Shown here one piece after another: positions 27,177 to 36,313 of a DNA stretch of 64,000 nucleotides. The DNA is taken from positions 8,063,501 through 8,127,500 of the forward strand of contig NZ_JANADR010000001.1 in the NCBI RefSeq assembly GCF_024199925.1, written 5' to 3'. The stretch comes from Bradyrhizobium sp. CCGUVB1N3 (GTDB lineage Bacteria > Pseudomonadota > Alphaproteobacteria > Rhizobiales > Xanthobacteraceae). Position 1 is the first letter of the stretch. The number at the start of each line of letters is the position of its first letter. The translations under genes were made by a program, and so were the position numbers. The notes below the pieces were generated by a model that searched no databases, had not been told where the DNA came from, and was given only the letters and a program-made list of their open reading frames with translations.

Positions 27177-28952
27177 ATGAGCAAGCCGACCCATCAAGCG
27201 GGCGAGCATAAGGCAGTGGCATTCCCACGAGGGAGTAAGCCTGATCATTGGCAAACCGATGTCCTCGTGATCGGTAGCGGTGCAGCCGGACTGTCGGCCG
27301 CGCTCTATGCGGCAAGGGCCGGACTGCGCGTTGTGGTGTGCGAAAAATCTCCGCGACTTGGCGGGACGACAGCCCTGTCGAACGGGATGGTCTGGGTTCC
27401 TTGTTCACCCCAGGCGCGGTCCGCGAACATTGATGACTCGCTTGCGAAAGCCAGGACGTACCTGGAGCATGAACTTGGCAGCTACTATCGGGCAGACTTC
27501 GTTGAGGCCTATCTTGAGGACGGCCCGACAGCGCTTGCAGCACTTGAGAACGGGACAGAAGTCAAATTTATGCTGGCGTCTGCGCCCGACTATCATTCGA
27601 GCCAGGTCGGCGGAGTTGACAAGGGTCGTGCACTGAGCCCGGCCCCCTATGATGGACGGCTTCTCGGCGCCGACTTCGATCTCATTGGCGACCCTATTCG
27701 TGTTGTACTCGGGGGAATGATGATTTCCTCCGGAGAAGTGAGAAGCTTCTTAAACCCGCTTCAATCTTTTGCTTCCCTTAAGCATGTCCTGCGTCGGGTC
27801 AGCCGCTACGCGCGGGATCGGCTGAGTTACAGGCGTGGCACTGAGCTCAGCGGAGGCAACGCCTTGATTGCGCGGTTACTCGTGAGCCTGCGCAAGTATG
27901 CCGTAGAAATCTGGCCAGCGTCGCCTCTCATCGAACTCATCAAGGAGGAAGGGCGCGTCGCGGGGGCAGTCGTCAAGCTGAACGATTCTGACGTTCGCGT
28001 GCGCGCTTCGCACGGGGTCATCCTCGCAACGGGCGGCTTTGCTCGTAACGCGCGCTTAAGAGCGGAGCTTAGCGGCCCCCATCAGCATAATGATACGCTG
28101 GCCCATCCCGACGTCGCCGGCGACGGCATCGCCGTTGCGGCCAGGCTCGGAGCCGCGATTGACAATGACGTCGCCTCTGCCGGCTTCTGGACCCCAGTGT
28201 CGATCCTGAAGAGCGGCGGCCGCTCGCAAGTCGTCCCGTACGGCTGGCTAGACCGAGGCCGCCCCGGTGTCCTCGCGGTGGGGCCAAATGCCAAACGTTT
28301 TGTCAACGAATCCAATTCGTACCATGATATTTGCCTCGCAATGTTCAAGAACGGATATCCGGCAGACAAGCGGTTCTACTTCATCTGCGACCTGGACTTC
28401 GTTCGCCTGAGAGGCATGGGACATTTGCTGCCCTGGCCTTGGACGTTAAGCATCGGGAAATATGCGCGGCTCGACTACATCAAGGTCGGCCGGACGATTC
28501 GGGAGCTCGCGAAGCAGTTGGGATTAGACGCCGCAGAGCTTCAAAAGACGATCGAGGAACACAACACCCACGCTGCCACAGGGCTCGATCCTCTCTTTAA
28601 ACGCGGTGAATCAGCTTTCAATCGCACGCTGGGCGATCCGGCCGTGGGAACGAAGAATCCAAATCTTGGATCGATCAGAAATGGTCCGTTTGTTGCGCTG
28701 CCGATCGTTCCAGCTACCCTCGGCACAGCAACCGGATTGGCAACCGATACTTACGGTGGGGTTTTGGACGGAAACGGCCGGCCGATCCCGGGTCTGTATG
28801 CTTGCGGCAACGACATGACCTCGCCAATGCGCGGAATCTATCCCGGGGCAGGCATCACGATCGGCCCGGCCATCGTGTTCGCATACCGCGCCGTCAACAG
28901 CATCCTGCTATCGGCTCATCGGGGGAAAAAGACCGCCGCTTCCGGAGCTTGA
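27177..28952 (+). CDS. FAD-dependent oxidoreductase (fumarate-reductase/3-ketosteroid-dehydrogenase type)
   Basis: I use the ATG at 27177 (AGGA upstream); a TTG 30 bases earlier is possible. The ~591-residue flavoprotein has the FAD-binding GSGAAGLSAALYAARAG motif near residue 34, then an EKSPRLGGTTALSNG stretch, a mid-protein substrate domain and the C-terminal GLYACGNDMTS and YPGAGITIGPA that close the FAD site. This is the FAD_binding_2 family, which reduces or dehydrogenates unsaturated acids or ketosteroids. It follows the UPF0261 and TIM-barrel genes in the operon. The substrate is unknown. Confidence 0.88.
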   Translation: MSKPTHQAGEHKAVAFPRGSKPDHWQTDVLVIGSGAAGLSAALYAARAGLRVVVCEKSPRLGGTTALSNGMVWVPCSPQARSANIDDSLAKARTYLEHELGSYYRADFVEAYLEDGPTALAALENGTEVKFMLASAPDYHSSQVGGVDKGRALSPAPYDGRLLGADFDLIGDPIRVVLGGMMISSGEVRSFLNPLQSFASLKHVLRRVSRYARDRLSYRRGTELSGGNALIARLLVSLRKYAVEIWPASPLIELIKEEGRVAGAVVKLNDSDVRVRASHGVILATGGFARNARLRAELSGPHQHNDTLAHPDVAGDGIAVAARLGAAIDNDVASAGFWTPVSILKSGGRSQVVPYGWLDRGRPGVLAVGPNAKRFVNESNSYHDICLAMFKNGYPADKRFYFICDLDFVRLRGMGHLLPWPWTLSIGKYARLDYIKVGRTIRELAKQLGLDAAELQKTIEEHNTHAATGLDPLFKRGESAFNRTLGDPAVGTKNPNLGSIRNGPFVALPIVPATLGTATGLATDTYGGVLDGNGRPIPGLYACGNDMTSPMRGIYPGAGITIGPAIVFAYRAVNSILLSAHRGKKTAASGA

Positions 28953-29030
28953 TAGTCAGGTTCGCCGTGTGGCGAGGGGCAGGAAAGGATGCGGGCCAGA
29001 CAGCATCGGCCAGCACCTGGAGGATTCAAG

Positions 29031-29165
29031 ATGCGTGGTTCGCGTCATGCCAAGATCGTCGCAACACTTGGTCCAGCAACCGCCGCCCCCCTGAAAGGAT
29101 CCGTGCTCTCCATCTTGCGGGCGCAGATACCTTCCGGCTGAACTTCAGTCGTTTGCCGACCGCGC
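29031..29165 (+). pseudogene. Pyruvate kinase N-terminal relic
   Basis: After a GGAGG site, the ATG at 29031 starts RHAKIVATLGPAT, the hallmark N-terminus of pyruvate kinase. About 60 bases on, the matching sequence RALHLAGADTFRLNFSR continues in another frame, and then homology ends. So the gene has a frameshift and has lost all of its C-terminal part. It was the last gene of the UPF0261 operon; its loss brought the terminator at 29225 next to it. Confidence 0.82.
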
Positions 29166-29180
29166 ACCCAATTGGGACCA

Positions 29181-29258
29181 GATCCGCTGGCAGACCGGCT
29201 CGTCTGCTTTCTCCCTAGACTTGAGCCGCTGTTGGAGAAATCCAGCAGCGGCTTTTTT
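29181..29258 (+). terminator. Rho-independent terminator in duplicated segment, copy B
   Basis: Stem GCCGCTG pairs with CAGCAGCGGC around a loop containing GGAGAAATCC, followed by six T residues. The segment is nearly identical to 5977-6056. It lies between the end of the UPF0261 operon and the convergent lrgB gene. Confidence 0.8.
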
Positions 29259-29260
29259 CG

Positions 29261-29983
29261 TCATTGGATCAGCGTAGTCGCGGCGAGCGGTACCAGGAAC
29301 GACGTCACAAGGGCATTCAGGCTCATGCCGAGGCTTGAAAAGACACCGGCGATCTCGTCCACTTGGAAAGCGCGCGCCGTACCGATACCGTGCGCCGTAA
29401 CGCCTGCGGCGAGACCTCGCGCGCGAAAATCGGTTATCCCGACGAAGTTCATCAACGGCGTCACGATAATGGCGCCTATGATACCCGTGAGAATGACCGC
29501 CACGGCTGTTAGGGACGGATCCGCATGCAACATTTCGCTGATTCCCATCGCAACGCCGGCTGTGACCGATTTCGGCGCCAGGGACAGGATCACGTCGCGT
29601 GGTAAGCCCGCGGCCTCAGCAAGTAGCACGACAGATGTGACCGCCGTGAGCGAGCCCGCAATCAGAGCGACCAACATCGGAACGACCGCCGCAATAACCA
29701 GCGCGCGATTCTCATAGAGTGGCACCGCAAGCGCAACCGTTGCAGGCCCGAGCAAGAAGTGCACGAACTGAGCTCCGGCGAAGTACGTCGTATAGGAAGT
29801 GCCCGTTGCAAGCAAGAATGAGCCGATAATCCACATCGCGTGTAGGACGGGGTTAGCGAGTGGATGACGGTGCTTTGCCAGCGATACGCAATCCGTGATC
29901 GCATAGACCAGCAGCGTGACCGTCAGCCAGAGTAACGGAGATTGTGAGAGATAGACCCAGAGTGAGAAGGGATTCTCCTTCAT
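29261..29983 (-). CDS. lrgB: LrgB/CidB-type membrane protein
   Basis: This 240-residue integral membrane protein of the LrgB family has about seven hydrophobic segments. Typical stretches are FLLGPATVALAVPLYENR and SVTAGVAMGISE, which mark the family's conserved pore region. LrgAB homologues move pyruvate or glycolate across membranes in some bacteria and plastids, and in others affect autolysis. The gene follows lrgA by 8 bases with an AGGAGG site. It converges on the UPF0261 operon, whose terminator lies in between. Confidence 0.88.
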   Translation of the reverse strand: MKENPFSLWVYLSQSPLLWLTVTLLVYAITDCVSLAKHRHPLANPVLHAMWIIGSFLLATGTSYTTYFAGAQFVHFLLGPATVALAVPLYENRALVIAAVVPMLVALIAGSLTAVTSVVLLAEAAGLPRDVILSLAPKSVTAGVAMGISEMLHADPSLTAVAVILTGIIGAIIVTPLMNFVGITDFRARGLAAGVTAHGIGTARAFQVDEIAGVFSSLGMSLNALVTSFLVPLAATTLIQ

Positions 29984-29991
29984 TCCGCCTC

Positions 29992-30363
29992 CTATTGCCT
30001 CATAAACTGACTGACAAGCCTGAACGTCAGCACGGTCGCGAGCAAGGTGGCGGTTACCGAGAGCATAAGAATTGTGATGAGCGCGATACCATGGGTAGCG
30101 ATCACATCGAGCTTCTGCACGAGGCCAACACCGGCAGGAACAAAGAGGAGCGACAGATGGGTCAGAAGTACCTTGCTGACTTTCTCGACGCCCTCGTTTC
30201 GGAGAGGGCCGCGAGCGATCGCCACGAAGCGGTCCCGGGCAAGCAGCATGATCAGCAAGAGCACAAGCCCGAGCACAGGGCCGGGCAGCGGTAGAGCCAA
30301 GCCCCGCACAATGACCTCACCGACGAGTTGGCAGACAAGGAGGACGGCGAGACCTGCGATCAT
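29992..30363 (-). CDS. lrgA: LrgA/CidA-type membrane protein
   Basis: This 123-residue protein has four membrane segments and the family pattern LPLPGPVLGLVLLLIML followed by LLTHLSLLFVPAGVGL. It is the usual partner of LrgB. The gene starts at an ATG at 30363 with the N-terminus in the membrane. Near the operon that holds a pyruvate kinase relic, transport of pyruvate or a related acid is a reasonable inference. Confidence 0.87.
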   Translation of the reverse strand: MIAGLAVLLVCQLVGEVIVRGLALPLPGPVLGLVLLLIMLLARDRFVAIARGPLRNEGVEKVSKVLLTHLSLLFVPAGVGLVQKLDVIATHGIALITILMLSVTATLLATVLTFRLVSQFMRQ

Positions 30364-30377
30364 GGAAGAGTTTCGTT

Positions 30378-30500
30378 GCGACTGACTGCATCAAGGCGAT
30401 CCGATAGAGACTTGTCAATCGCCACGATCCAAAGCACGTGCATTTCGTCGCGAGCACGCGTCAACGCCTGGCAGAGATACGCGACCGGAGCGCACTCGCA
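30378..30500 (-). pseudogene. Helicase C-terminal fragment
   Basis: The minus-strand translation contains PVAYLCQALTRARDEMHVLW, which matches motif VI of UvrD/Rep-type or relaxase-fused helicases (Y-x-ALTRARE-type). Only about 40 residues are present, so it is a broken piece of a DNA-processing gene, possibly conjugation-related. Confidence 0.5.
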
Positions 30501-31918
30501 AGAATCTCGGCTTGGACATCGTTCCGATCGCGCTCGATGAGGACATGCCGCATGGCGGCTCAGCGACCGACTATCAGAGCGATTTTGCGATGATGGTCGG
30601 AGATCCGTTGCTCGCCTCGCGCCAGTCGCTCCAGCCGGGATCGATGCGTGGCGCCGATAGCTCTCAAATGTGCTCCAACCATCGATTGATCATTCCGTCG
30701 TAGGATACGAGGAGGGCCCCCTTTATGCCGAGGAAGCTGAAGAGCATTACGCGCGCGTCGGTTCCAAACAAGCGATCGAGCAAGTGAGCCGGAAAAACTG
30801 CAGTGATCGAATCTGCACTTGCGAGACCACGCCAGAGGGGGAACCCGCAGGACAATCTTTCAAGTCCCACGCTGCCGTTTCGCGCTGGCCGGCTTGTACC
30901 CGTTTTGGTCACGTGTATCAAAAATGAATACACACGCGAGTTTCACGGCCTGTTCTGCGCCTTGGGCTAGGTTTAGAGAGATTGATGGCAGGACGTGTGC
31001 GCTTCGGCCCGGTGGGCCCCTTCAGCGTGCCTCTCGCCGATGGTGATGAGTGAGTTCTTGGCCTTGCCTCGAACTCAACAACCCGAGCTTGGGGTGGATT
31101 GCTTGCATGTCGCGGTCTTCGGCTCGCGCTGCCAAGATGCGGACCGATAGACGTTGTTCATACGGCGAGTACGTCGGCGATCGGTGAAGCCGGTGAGGGC
31201 CACCTCCACAAATCTGTTAAGCAAATGAAGCAAACATCACGACGGTGAGAGGTCAGTCGGGTTGCGAGCCCGACGGCGGTGGACCGACGCCGAGGAGCTT
31301 CGGATCATCGAAGAGAGCTTGGCGCCGGCGGCTGTCGAAAGTTGCGCGCCAACATGAAGCGTTGACCCTAATCTGCTTCCCGTTTGGCGGCGGCAGGCGC
31401 GCGGGGAGTGTTTGGCCTCGCCGACCACCTCCGGCAGGACGACAAGGTCCCGTTGCCTCAGTCTTCGCGGTTCGACCAGCGAGCACTGACAGCGCCTACC
31501 AGGACGGGGCGCGATCGAGATAGGGTTCGCGGCCGGGGCCCGGATGCGGATCATGGTCGGTTGAGGCGCCGACGCCGATGGCCGCGCTGGCGGGGCTAGC
31601 TGATGGCCGCCGCACGATTTCCGTTGCCCCCATGTGTTAGCCGCCCCGAAAACTGGATTTTAGAAATCTGCTTGGCTTCGTCAGATAACGCCCTACAGCC
31701 GCGCCGAAATAGGCGTTCATGACCATTATCGAATTCATCTTGCAACGCCCCTGGACCGCTGCACGATCGGTGCCGCTCTCACGAGGTATCTTGCCCCCTG
31801 TTGTCGGATCGTCGCTTCCAAGACACTGTGATGTTCGGACAACGAGCGGTACACGTCCTCGCGGCTAAGTCATTGACTAAAATGGAGAACGAGCTTCTCT
31901 GGGCTCTTCCTGCGCGGT
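30501..31918. other. Degenerate stretch upstream of the radical SAM gene
   Basis: About 1.4 kb with no supported gene. Short frames at 30664-30933 (minus) and 31237-31554 (minus) lack domain or ribosome-site support. Base composition alternates between GC-rich shuffled segments and patches of normal composition, as in repeatedly rearranged DNA. Confidence 0.35.
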
Positions 31919-31933
31919 TGGCACGACTCTTGA
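31919..31933 (+). promoter_or_regulatory. Possible sigma-54 promoter, imperfect
   Basis: TGGCACG at 31919-31925 is followed, after the correct spacing, by TTGA at 31930-31933. The -24 element is perfect, but the -12 element has GA where GC is expected. It lies about 100 bases upstream of the radical SAM start. NifA-type TGT-N10-ACA sites at the right spacing are not visible, so this is only a candidate. Confidence 0.35.
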
Positions 31934-32034
31934 GTTCCTCTCATTGCGCGCCGGCAGGAGCGGCCGCGCGATCCTAGTGGTGAGGCCAGGCGTCCATGAC
32001 GCTCAGGTCATGCACGGCGACTGAGGGACAGGTC

Positions 32035-33387
32035 ATGGACCGTCTGGAATTTCTTCGGACGAAGATAGAGAAAAAGGAGCTTCCAACCTATGTCTATGGC
32101 TATCCTTCGAAGCGATCGTATCGGGTTTTCCCGCAACCACTCCGCATAACTGATGTTGTTGAGCAGGCTAGTCGCTCAAAGCAAATCAACATCTATATCC
32201 ATATTCCGTTTTGTCGCTACCGCTGCACCTATTGCACGCTCTTTCTTACAACGCGCAATAGACAGGCGACCCAAGGGGCTTACGTTGCCCGATTGGTGGA
32301 GCACATCGCGCGATATGGAGAATACTTCGGAGATCGAGAAGTTGTCAGTATCTATTTCGGCGGCGGCACTCCGACGCTGCTAACACAGCATCAATTCGGC
32401 GAGCTCTTCGCCGCGCTCGACTTTGCATTTCCAAAACGAAGCCGCCGATGCGAGATTACGGTGGAGGCCGCGCCGGACTCTTTCAATAACAACCTTCTGG
32501 ATTGCTTGAAGGCACTTGGCGTCAATAGAATGAGCATGGGCATCCAAAGCATGGAGCCTGGCGAACTTGCGAACTGCGGAAGACCATATTCGGTCGAGAT
32601 TGCAAAAGCTGCAATCGAAGCTGTCATCAAGCGCTTTTCTCACGTCAACCTTGATCTGATTTACGGCCTGCGTGGTCAAAGCCGCGACTCCTGGAACTTT
32701 TCGCTTGGCCGCGTGCTCGACTATGAGCCGCAGACAGTTTCCCTTTATCCCGTTGTCGTCCGTCCGATGACGAACATCCTTGCGTCGAAAACGAACAATC
32801 CTGAATTATTTTTCTCTGAAGCGGAAAAGTATGAAGTCTACGATCAGAACGCTGCTTTGATGGAATCTAAAAGCTACCGCCAGGAATCCTTCACCCGTTT
32901 CACCAGGATCACCGGCGACCAAGCCTATCGGCAGGAGGTGTCGGACTTCGAGGGAACGCCCCTGCTAGGATTGGGAGCTGGCGCCAGAAGCTATTTCGGC
33001 CAATATCACTATAGTACGGGCTATGCCGTAGACCGGAGCACGACTTCGCGGATTATCAAGGCCTTCTCGGATCGTCCGTTCGATCCCGAGGCAATAGCAT
33101 CACACGGAATTAGGCTGGCTCCGGACGAGCTTGTGCGTCGTTACGTCCTGCTCGGCCTCACATTGTCAGCCTTAAGCAGAAAAAATTATGCTGCATTATT
33201 CGGACGGGTGCTGGCAGTGGACTTTGGCGAAGAACTGAAGGCGCTCGAGTCTTTGCGCCTCGTCAATTTGGCAGATGGTGATGTTTATCAACTTACTCAT
33301 AAAGGGTTCAAGTATTCGAGCATTATGGCCCGAATGTTCTATTCCAACACGATGATTACCCTTGAGGAGCAATATCAGGCAGTGTGA
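32035..33387 (+). CDS. HemN-like radical SAM enzyme
   Basis: I start at the ATG at 32035 (GAGGGAC upstream), giving about 450 residues. The radical SAM cluster motif is HIPFCRYRCTYC (CxxxCxxC), followed by YFGGGTPTLL and the GVNRMSMGIQS stretch of HemN-family proteins. A C-terminal HemN-like domain follows. True coproporphyrinogen oxidase HemN has a fourth Cys right after the cluster; here it is Thr (CTYCTLF), so haem synthesis is less likely. The methyltransferase gene starts 8 bases after its stop, suggesting a dedicated modification reaction. Confidence 0.82.
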   Translation: MDRLEFLRTKIEKKELPTYVYGYPSKRSYRVFPQPLRITDVVEQASRSKQINIYIHIPFCRYRCTYCTLFLTTRNRQATQGAYVARLVEHIARYGEYFGDREVVSIYFGGGTPTLLTQHQFGELFAALDFAFPKRSRRCEITVEAAPDSFNNNLLDCLKALGVNRMSMGIQSMEPGELANCGRPYSVEIAKAAIEAVIKRFSHVNLDLIYGLRGQSRDSWNFSLGRVLDYEPQTVSLYPVVVRPMTNILASKTNNPELFFSEAEKYEVYDQNAALMESKSYRQESFTRFTRITGDQAYRQEVSDFEGTPLLGLGAGARSYFGQYHYSTGYAVDRSTTSRIIKAFSDRPFDPEAIASHGIRLAPDELVRRYVLLGLTLSALSRKNYAALFGRVLAVDFGEELKALESLRLVNLADGDVYQLTHKGFKYSSIMARMFYSNTMITLEEQYQAV

Positions 33388-33394
33388 GGGCAGT

Positions 33395-34348
33395 ATGGAA
33401 GAGGAGGCGAGACATTCACCGTTTTGGTGGGATGCGGGCTACGCCGATCACAACGTTTCATGTATGGGTGGTCCTAGCCCGGAAATCTTCGAGATCGCGC
33501 CAGCACTCCGTGCGGAAAGCGTGGTTGTCGAGCTTGGCTGCGGCGAGGGGCGCAACGCTCTCTATTTGGCTCAATTCGGTCATCAGGTCATCGCGACCGA
33601 TATATCTGAAGCCGCTATCTCCAAGCTGAATCGGCTCGCAAACCATCTTGCCGTGAAGCTAACAAGCGGCGTGGCTGCCGTTGAAGATTTCCTGCCCCCT
33701 CCTTGCCTCGACGTCTTTATAGCGCATTCGGTCTTGCATTTCACGGAACGGACCGTCTGGAAACCACTCGTCACAGCCCTGGTCGATCGAACGCGGCCTG
33801 GAGGATTTCATTGCTTCACCAACACGCTCGATCAACCAGACCATCCTATCCCCAAGGAGGGGTTGGCAGCTGGCCACAAAAAGTCGTTCGCACGTGGAGA
33901 GCTGGAGGCCATCTATACAGAAGCCGGCTGGGAGATCTTACGGTCCGATCATTACATTAAATGGGACTCGCATCCTGGCATCCCAATTCATTCGCACTGC
34001 ATCGAGAAAGTTGTGGTTCGTAGGCCCATCGGATCTGAAGGTCTCCCGCGAATGAGAGCTGAGCCCATCAAGGCAGCCGGGATGATTCCTACCGAACAGT
34101 TTGATAGGTTGAAACTGGGCACGCCGCGCGATGCCATCATTGAAATGTTCGGCTCGCCGTCAGCCAGCCATGGCGTGGCGACTAACCGCAAGACGGTCGG
34201 AGGCAACAATCAAGGGGCCATAGCCGACGGTTACTTGCGAGAGGATATGATCTTTGGCGATCACGGTCTTCAGTTCGTTAACGGAACGCTCACAGGCAAA
34301 TATCGATATTTCACGCCCCCGATGCGGTTGAGCATTCGAGAGGTGTAA
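33395..34348 (+). CDS. SAM-dependent methyltransferase with extra C-terminal domain
   Basis: This protein of 317 residues starts at 33395 after GAGGG. Residues ~35-200 are a class I methyltransferase of the TehB type: VVELGCGEGRNALYLAQ (motif I), IATDIS (motif II) and DVFIAHSVLHF (motif IV). The last ~85 residues form a separate small domain beginning near FDRLKLGTPRDAIIEMFGSP, a pattern like the SmpA/BamE lipoprotein fold. That addition is unusual for TehB-like enzymes. It is translationally linked to the HemN-like gene, so the two probably modify one substrate. Confidence 0.78.
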   Translation: MEEEARHSPFWWDAGYADHNVSCMGGPSPEIFEIAPALRAESVVVELGCGEGRNALYLAQFGHQVIATDISEAAISKLNRLANHLAVKLTSGVAAVEDFLPPPCLDVFIAHSVLHFTERTVWKPLVTALVDRTRPGGFHCFTNTLDQPDHPIPKEGLAAGHKKSFARGELEAIYTEAGWEILRSDHYIKWDSHPGIPIHSHCIEKVVVRRPIGSEGLPRMRAEPIKAAGMIPTEQFDRLKLGTPRDAIIEMFGSPSASHGVATNRKTVGGNNQGAIADGYLREDMIFGDHGLQFVNGTLTGKYRYFTPPMRLSIREV

Positions 34349-34690
34349 ACTTCGACAAAAGTTCTCAATAGGATCTTGGCTGCAGAGCCACGTCGTGGGT
34401 CTGCTCTTATTCGTTCCTGGCGGGAGTTTCCGACGTGCCATCATGGGCGAAGCCCACAAGAATATCTAGGCCGCGACTGAAATAACCTCCAGGGCCTTCG
34501 CGGCGAAGTGCTGGGGCAGGGCAGACCTCGCATCTTGCAGCAGCGCCAGCCTTGCTTAGGCACGCTGCTTGCTTCGTTCAAGGAAGCATTGCCGAAACTC
34601 CCCGGCGATGTAGGGGCGGGCCGGCGCATCACATCGAGGCGTCGGGGCGTCGGGCCGCTCCGCTTCTGAAGCCCATCAATAGGAGGATAT
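34349..34690. other. Intergenic, no gene seen
   Basis: About 340 bases. No supported coding frame; the final bases AGGAGG at 34681-34686 are the ribosome site of the next gene. Confidence 0.35.
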
Positions 34691-35044
34691 ATGAAAGCCC
34701 ACGTTCGGGCAGCGGCGGCTGCGGTTGCGTTGGCCCACACGTTGGGGCGCGCAATCGTGCGCGTGCACGAATACGAAGCTTCCGTATCTTCCAGGATCAG
34801 CGTGTCTGTACGAGAGGGAATAGTCAGTGGTTATGACTACGGCAGGCATTGCTACGTAACCGGTGCCTTACCGAACCTGTACCACCATGGTGAACGGTCG
34901 CATTTGATGCTCAAACCGAAGAACTCCGGTGTCTACGGCGGCTTCGATCACGATACGTCATCCTACTTCTCCGTGAAAGTCACAGGCGGTGAAGCCTGCG
35001 TCTACGACTACAATGAAGACCTGTACTTCGCATACAGCGTCTGA
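34691..35044 (+). CDS. Small Tyr/Gly-rich hypothetical protein
   Basis: A clear AGGAGGATAT ribosome site precedes the ATG. The 117-residue protein has an Ala-rich N-terminus (AAAAAVALAHTLGRA) that could be a weak signal sequence. Then comes a beta-strand-rich region with YDYGRHCYVTG and VTGGEACVYDYNEDLYF; two Cys could form a disulphide. It reads like a small secreted or envelope protein, but no family is recognised. It follows the radical SAM and methyltransferase genes and could be their substrate; that is speculation. Confidence 0.6.
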   Translation: MKAHVRAAAAAVALAHTLGRAIVRVHEYEASVSSRISVSVREGIVSGYDYGRHCYVTGALPNLYHHGERSHLMLKPKNSGVYGGFDHDTSSYFSVKVTGGEACVYDYNEDLYFAYSV

Positions 35045-35277
35045 CCATACATCCAGAGCGGGCGCTCGCCCTCGCTCGACGCTGCGATTGCGGTGTCGTT
35101 CCACCGATTTGACAGAAACCCAACTCACCTTGTCGCATCCGCAACATTGCCGGGGACATTTATTCGAACGCGGCTTCGCCGTCACCAGCAGGACGAACCA
35201 GTTTGCTTGAATATTTGAACCCTCATCCGCGATTGGCGCGAGGTTTGCTAGGGATCCTAGCAACGCGAACGTCGCCC

Positions 35278-36138
35278 ATGAAAGTCACTGCTAAGGCCCA
35301 TCATCCGGGCGCGCCAAGGCTCTTCGCATTGGTGCTCGGCACGAACGAAATCGCTTCTGCCATCGCCACGAAACTCACCGAGGCGACGTTTGCCGTGGTG
35401 ATGAGACACGATGCCTTTCCACCGGTGATCCGCCGCCGCATGGCATTTCATGACTCGCTGTTCGGCGAGCTATGCGAAGTTGAGGGCGTCGTGGGCAAAC
35501 GGGCCGATACGCTAGCGGAAATCACGTGGATTCACGCCGACCCGAACAGCGTGGCAGTGACCGAAATGCACTTCTTCGACATTATTGCCTTGCGTTCGCT
35601 ATCCGTGATCGTCGATGCACGCATGCAGAAGCGTCGAACACCTCGCGACCTCCGCGGCTTCGCACCGGTAACAGTCGGCATCGGGCCCGGATTCGAGGTG
35701 GGCGTCAACTGCGACACCGCCATCGAGACCCATCCAATCCAGACCGCTACAATTGTCTCCCGAGGTGTCACCAAGCTGGCAGACGGTCGAGCCGGCGAGC
35801 TCGGCGGCGCGGGACGCGAGCGCTTCGTGTATTCGCACCGCGATGGCATCTGGCGCTCAGGTGTCGATATCGGCACGCCATTATCCAAGGGCCTGCTGGT
35901 GGGCTGTCTTGGCGGCAAGCCGGTCCTGGCGCCCATTGGAGGAGTGCTCCGCGGCGTTGCTCGGGACGGCGCGCGCGTGCCGGAAGGCGTAAAATTGCTG
36001 GAGGTCGATCCACGCGGACGCCAGTCCTGTTGGACCGGCATGGATGAGCGAGGGCGAGCCATTGGATGCAACGCCGTCGCAGCCATAGAGAAACTCATCT
36101 CGCCTCGACCGGGTGATTGTCCACATCTTCGTCGATAG
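35278..36138 (+). CDS. YqeB/EF2563-type molybdenum hydroxylase accessory protein
   Basis: I use the ATG at 35278 for a 286-residue protein. It matches the family of selenium-dependent molybdenum hydroxylase accessory proteins (YqeB): LVLGTNEIASAIA near the N-terminus, the VDARMQKRRTP stretch, VGIGPGFEVGVNCD, and the GRQSCWTG stretch near the C-terminus. The family is thought to act in maturation of molybdenum hydroxylases, but no such hydroxylase is in this window. No strong ribosome site precedes the start. The TSUP permease follows. Confidence 0.8.
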   Translation: MKVTAKAHHPGAPRLFALVLGTNEIASAIATKLTEATFAVVMRHDAFPPVIRRRMAFHDSLFGELCEVEGVVGKRADTLAEITWIHADPNSVAVTEMHFFDIIALRSLSVIVDARMQKRRTPRDLRGFAPVTVGIGPGFEVGVNCDTAIETHPIQTATIVSRGVTKLADGRAGELGGAGRERFVYSHRDGIWRSGVDIGTPLSKGLLVGCLGGKPVLAPIGGVLRGVARDGARVPEGVKLLEVDPRGRQSCWTGMDERGRAIGCNAVAAIEKLISPRPGDCPHLRR

Positions 36139-36313
36139 TTAAGGAGAAAGATTGTTGCCGGCGCGCTCTTTGGTCTGAACTGCTCCGGTGTAGACCCCGG
36201 ACACCTCCATGCAGCGGTGCGTTAGCAACCAATCGTTCCACGCATTCGCAAATCCATCTGGATTACGGAAGCTTCTCATCGCCGCTGCTCAGAACACTGA
36301 ATTGCCGATTGCA

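Noticed and set aside
31840..31862. NifA-type upstream activator site (TGT…ACA) upstream of the radical SAM gene
   Set aside because: The only candidate has a 9-base gap instead of 10, so it is not counted.
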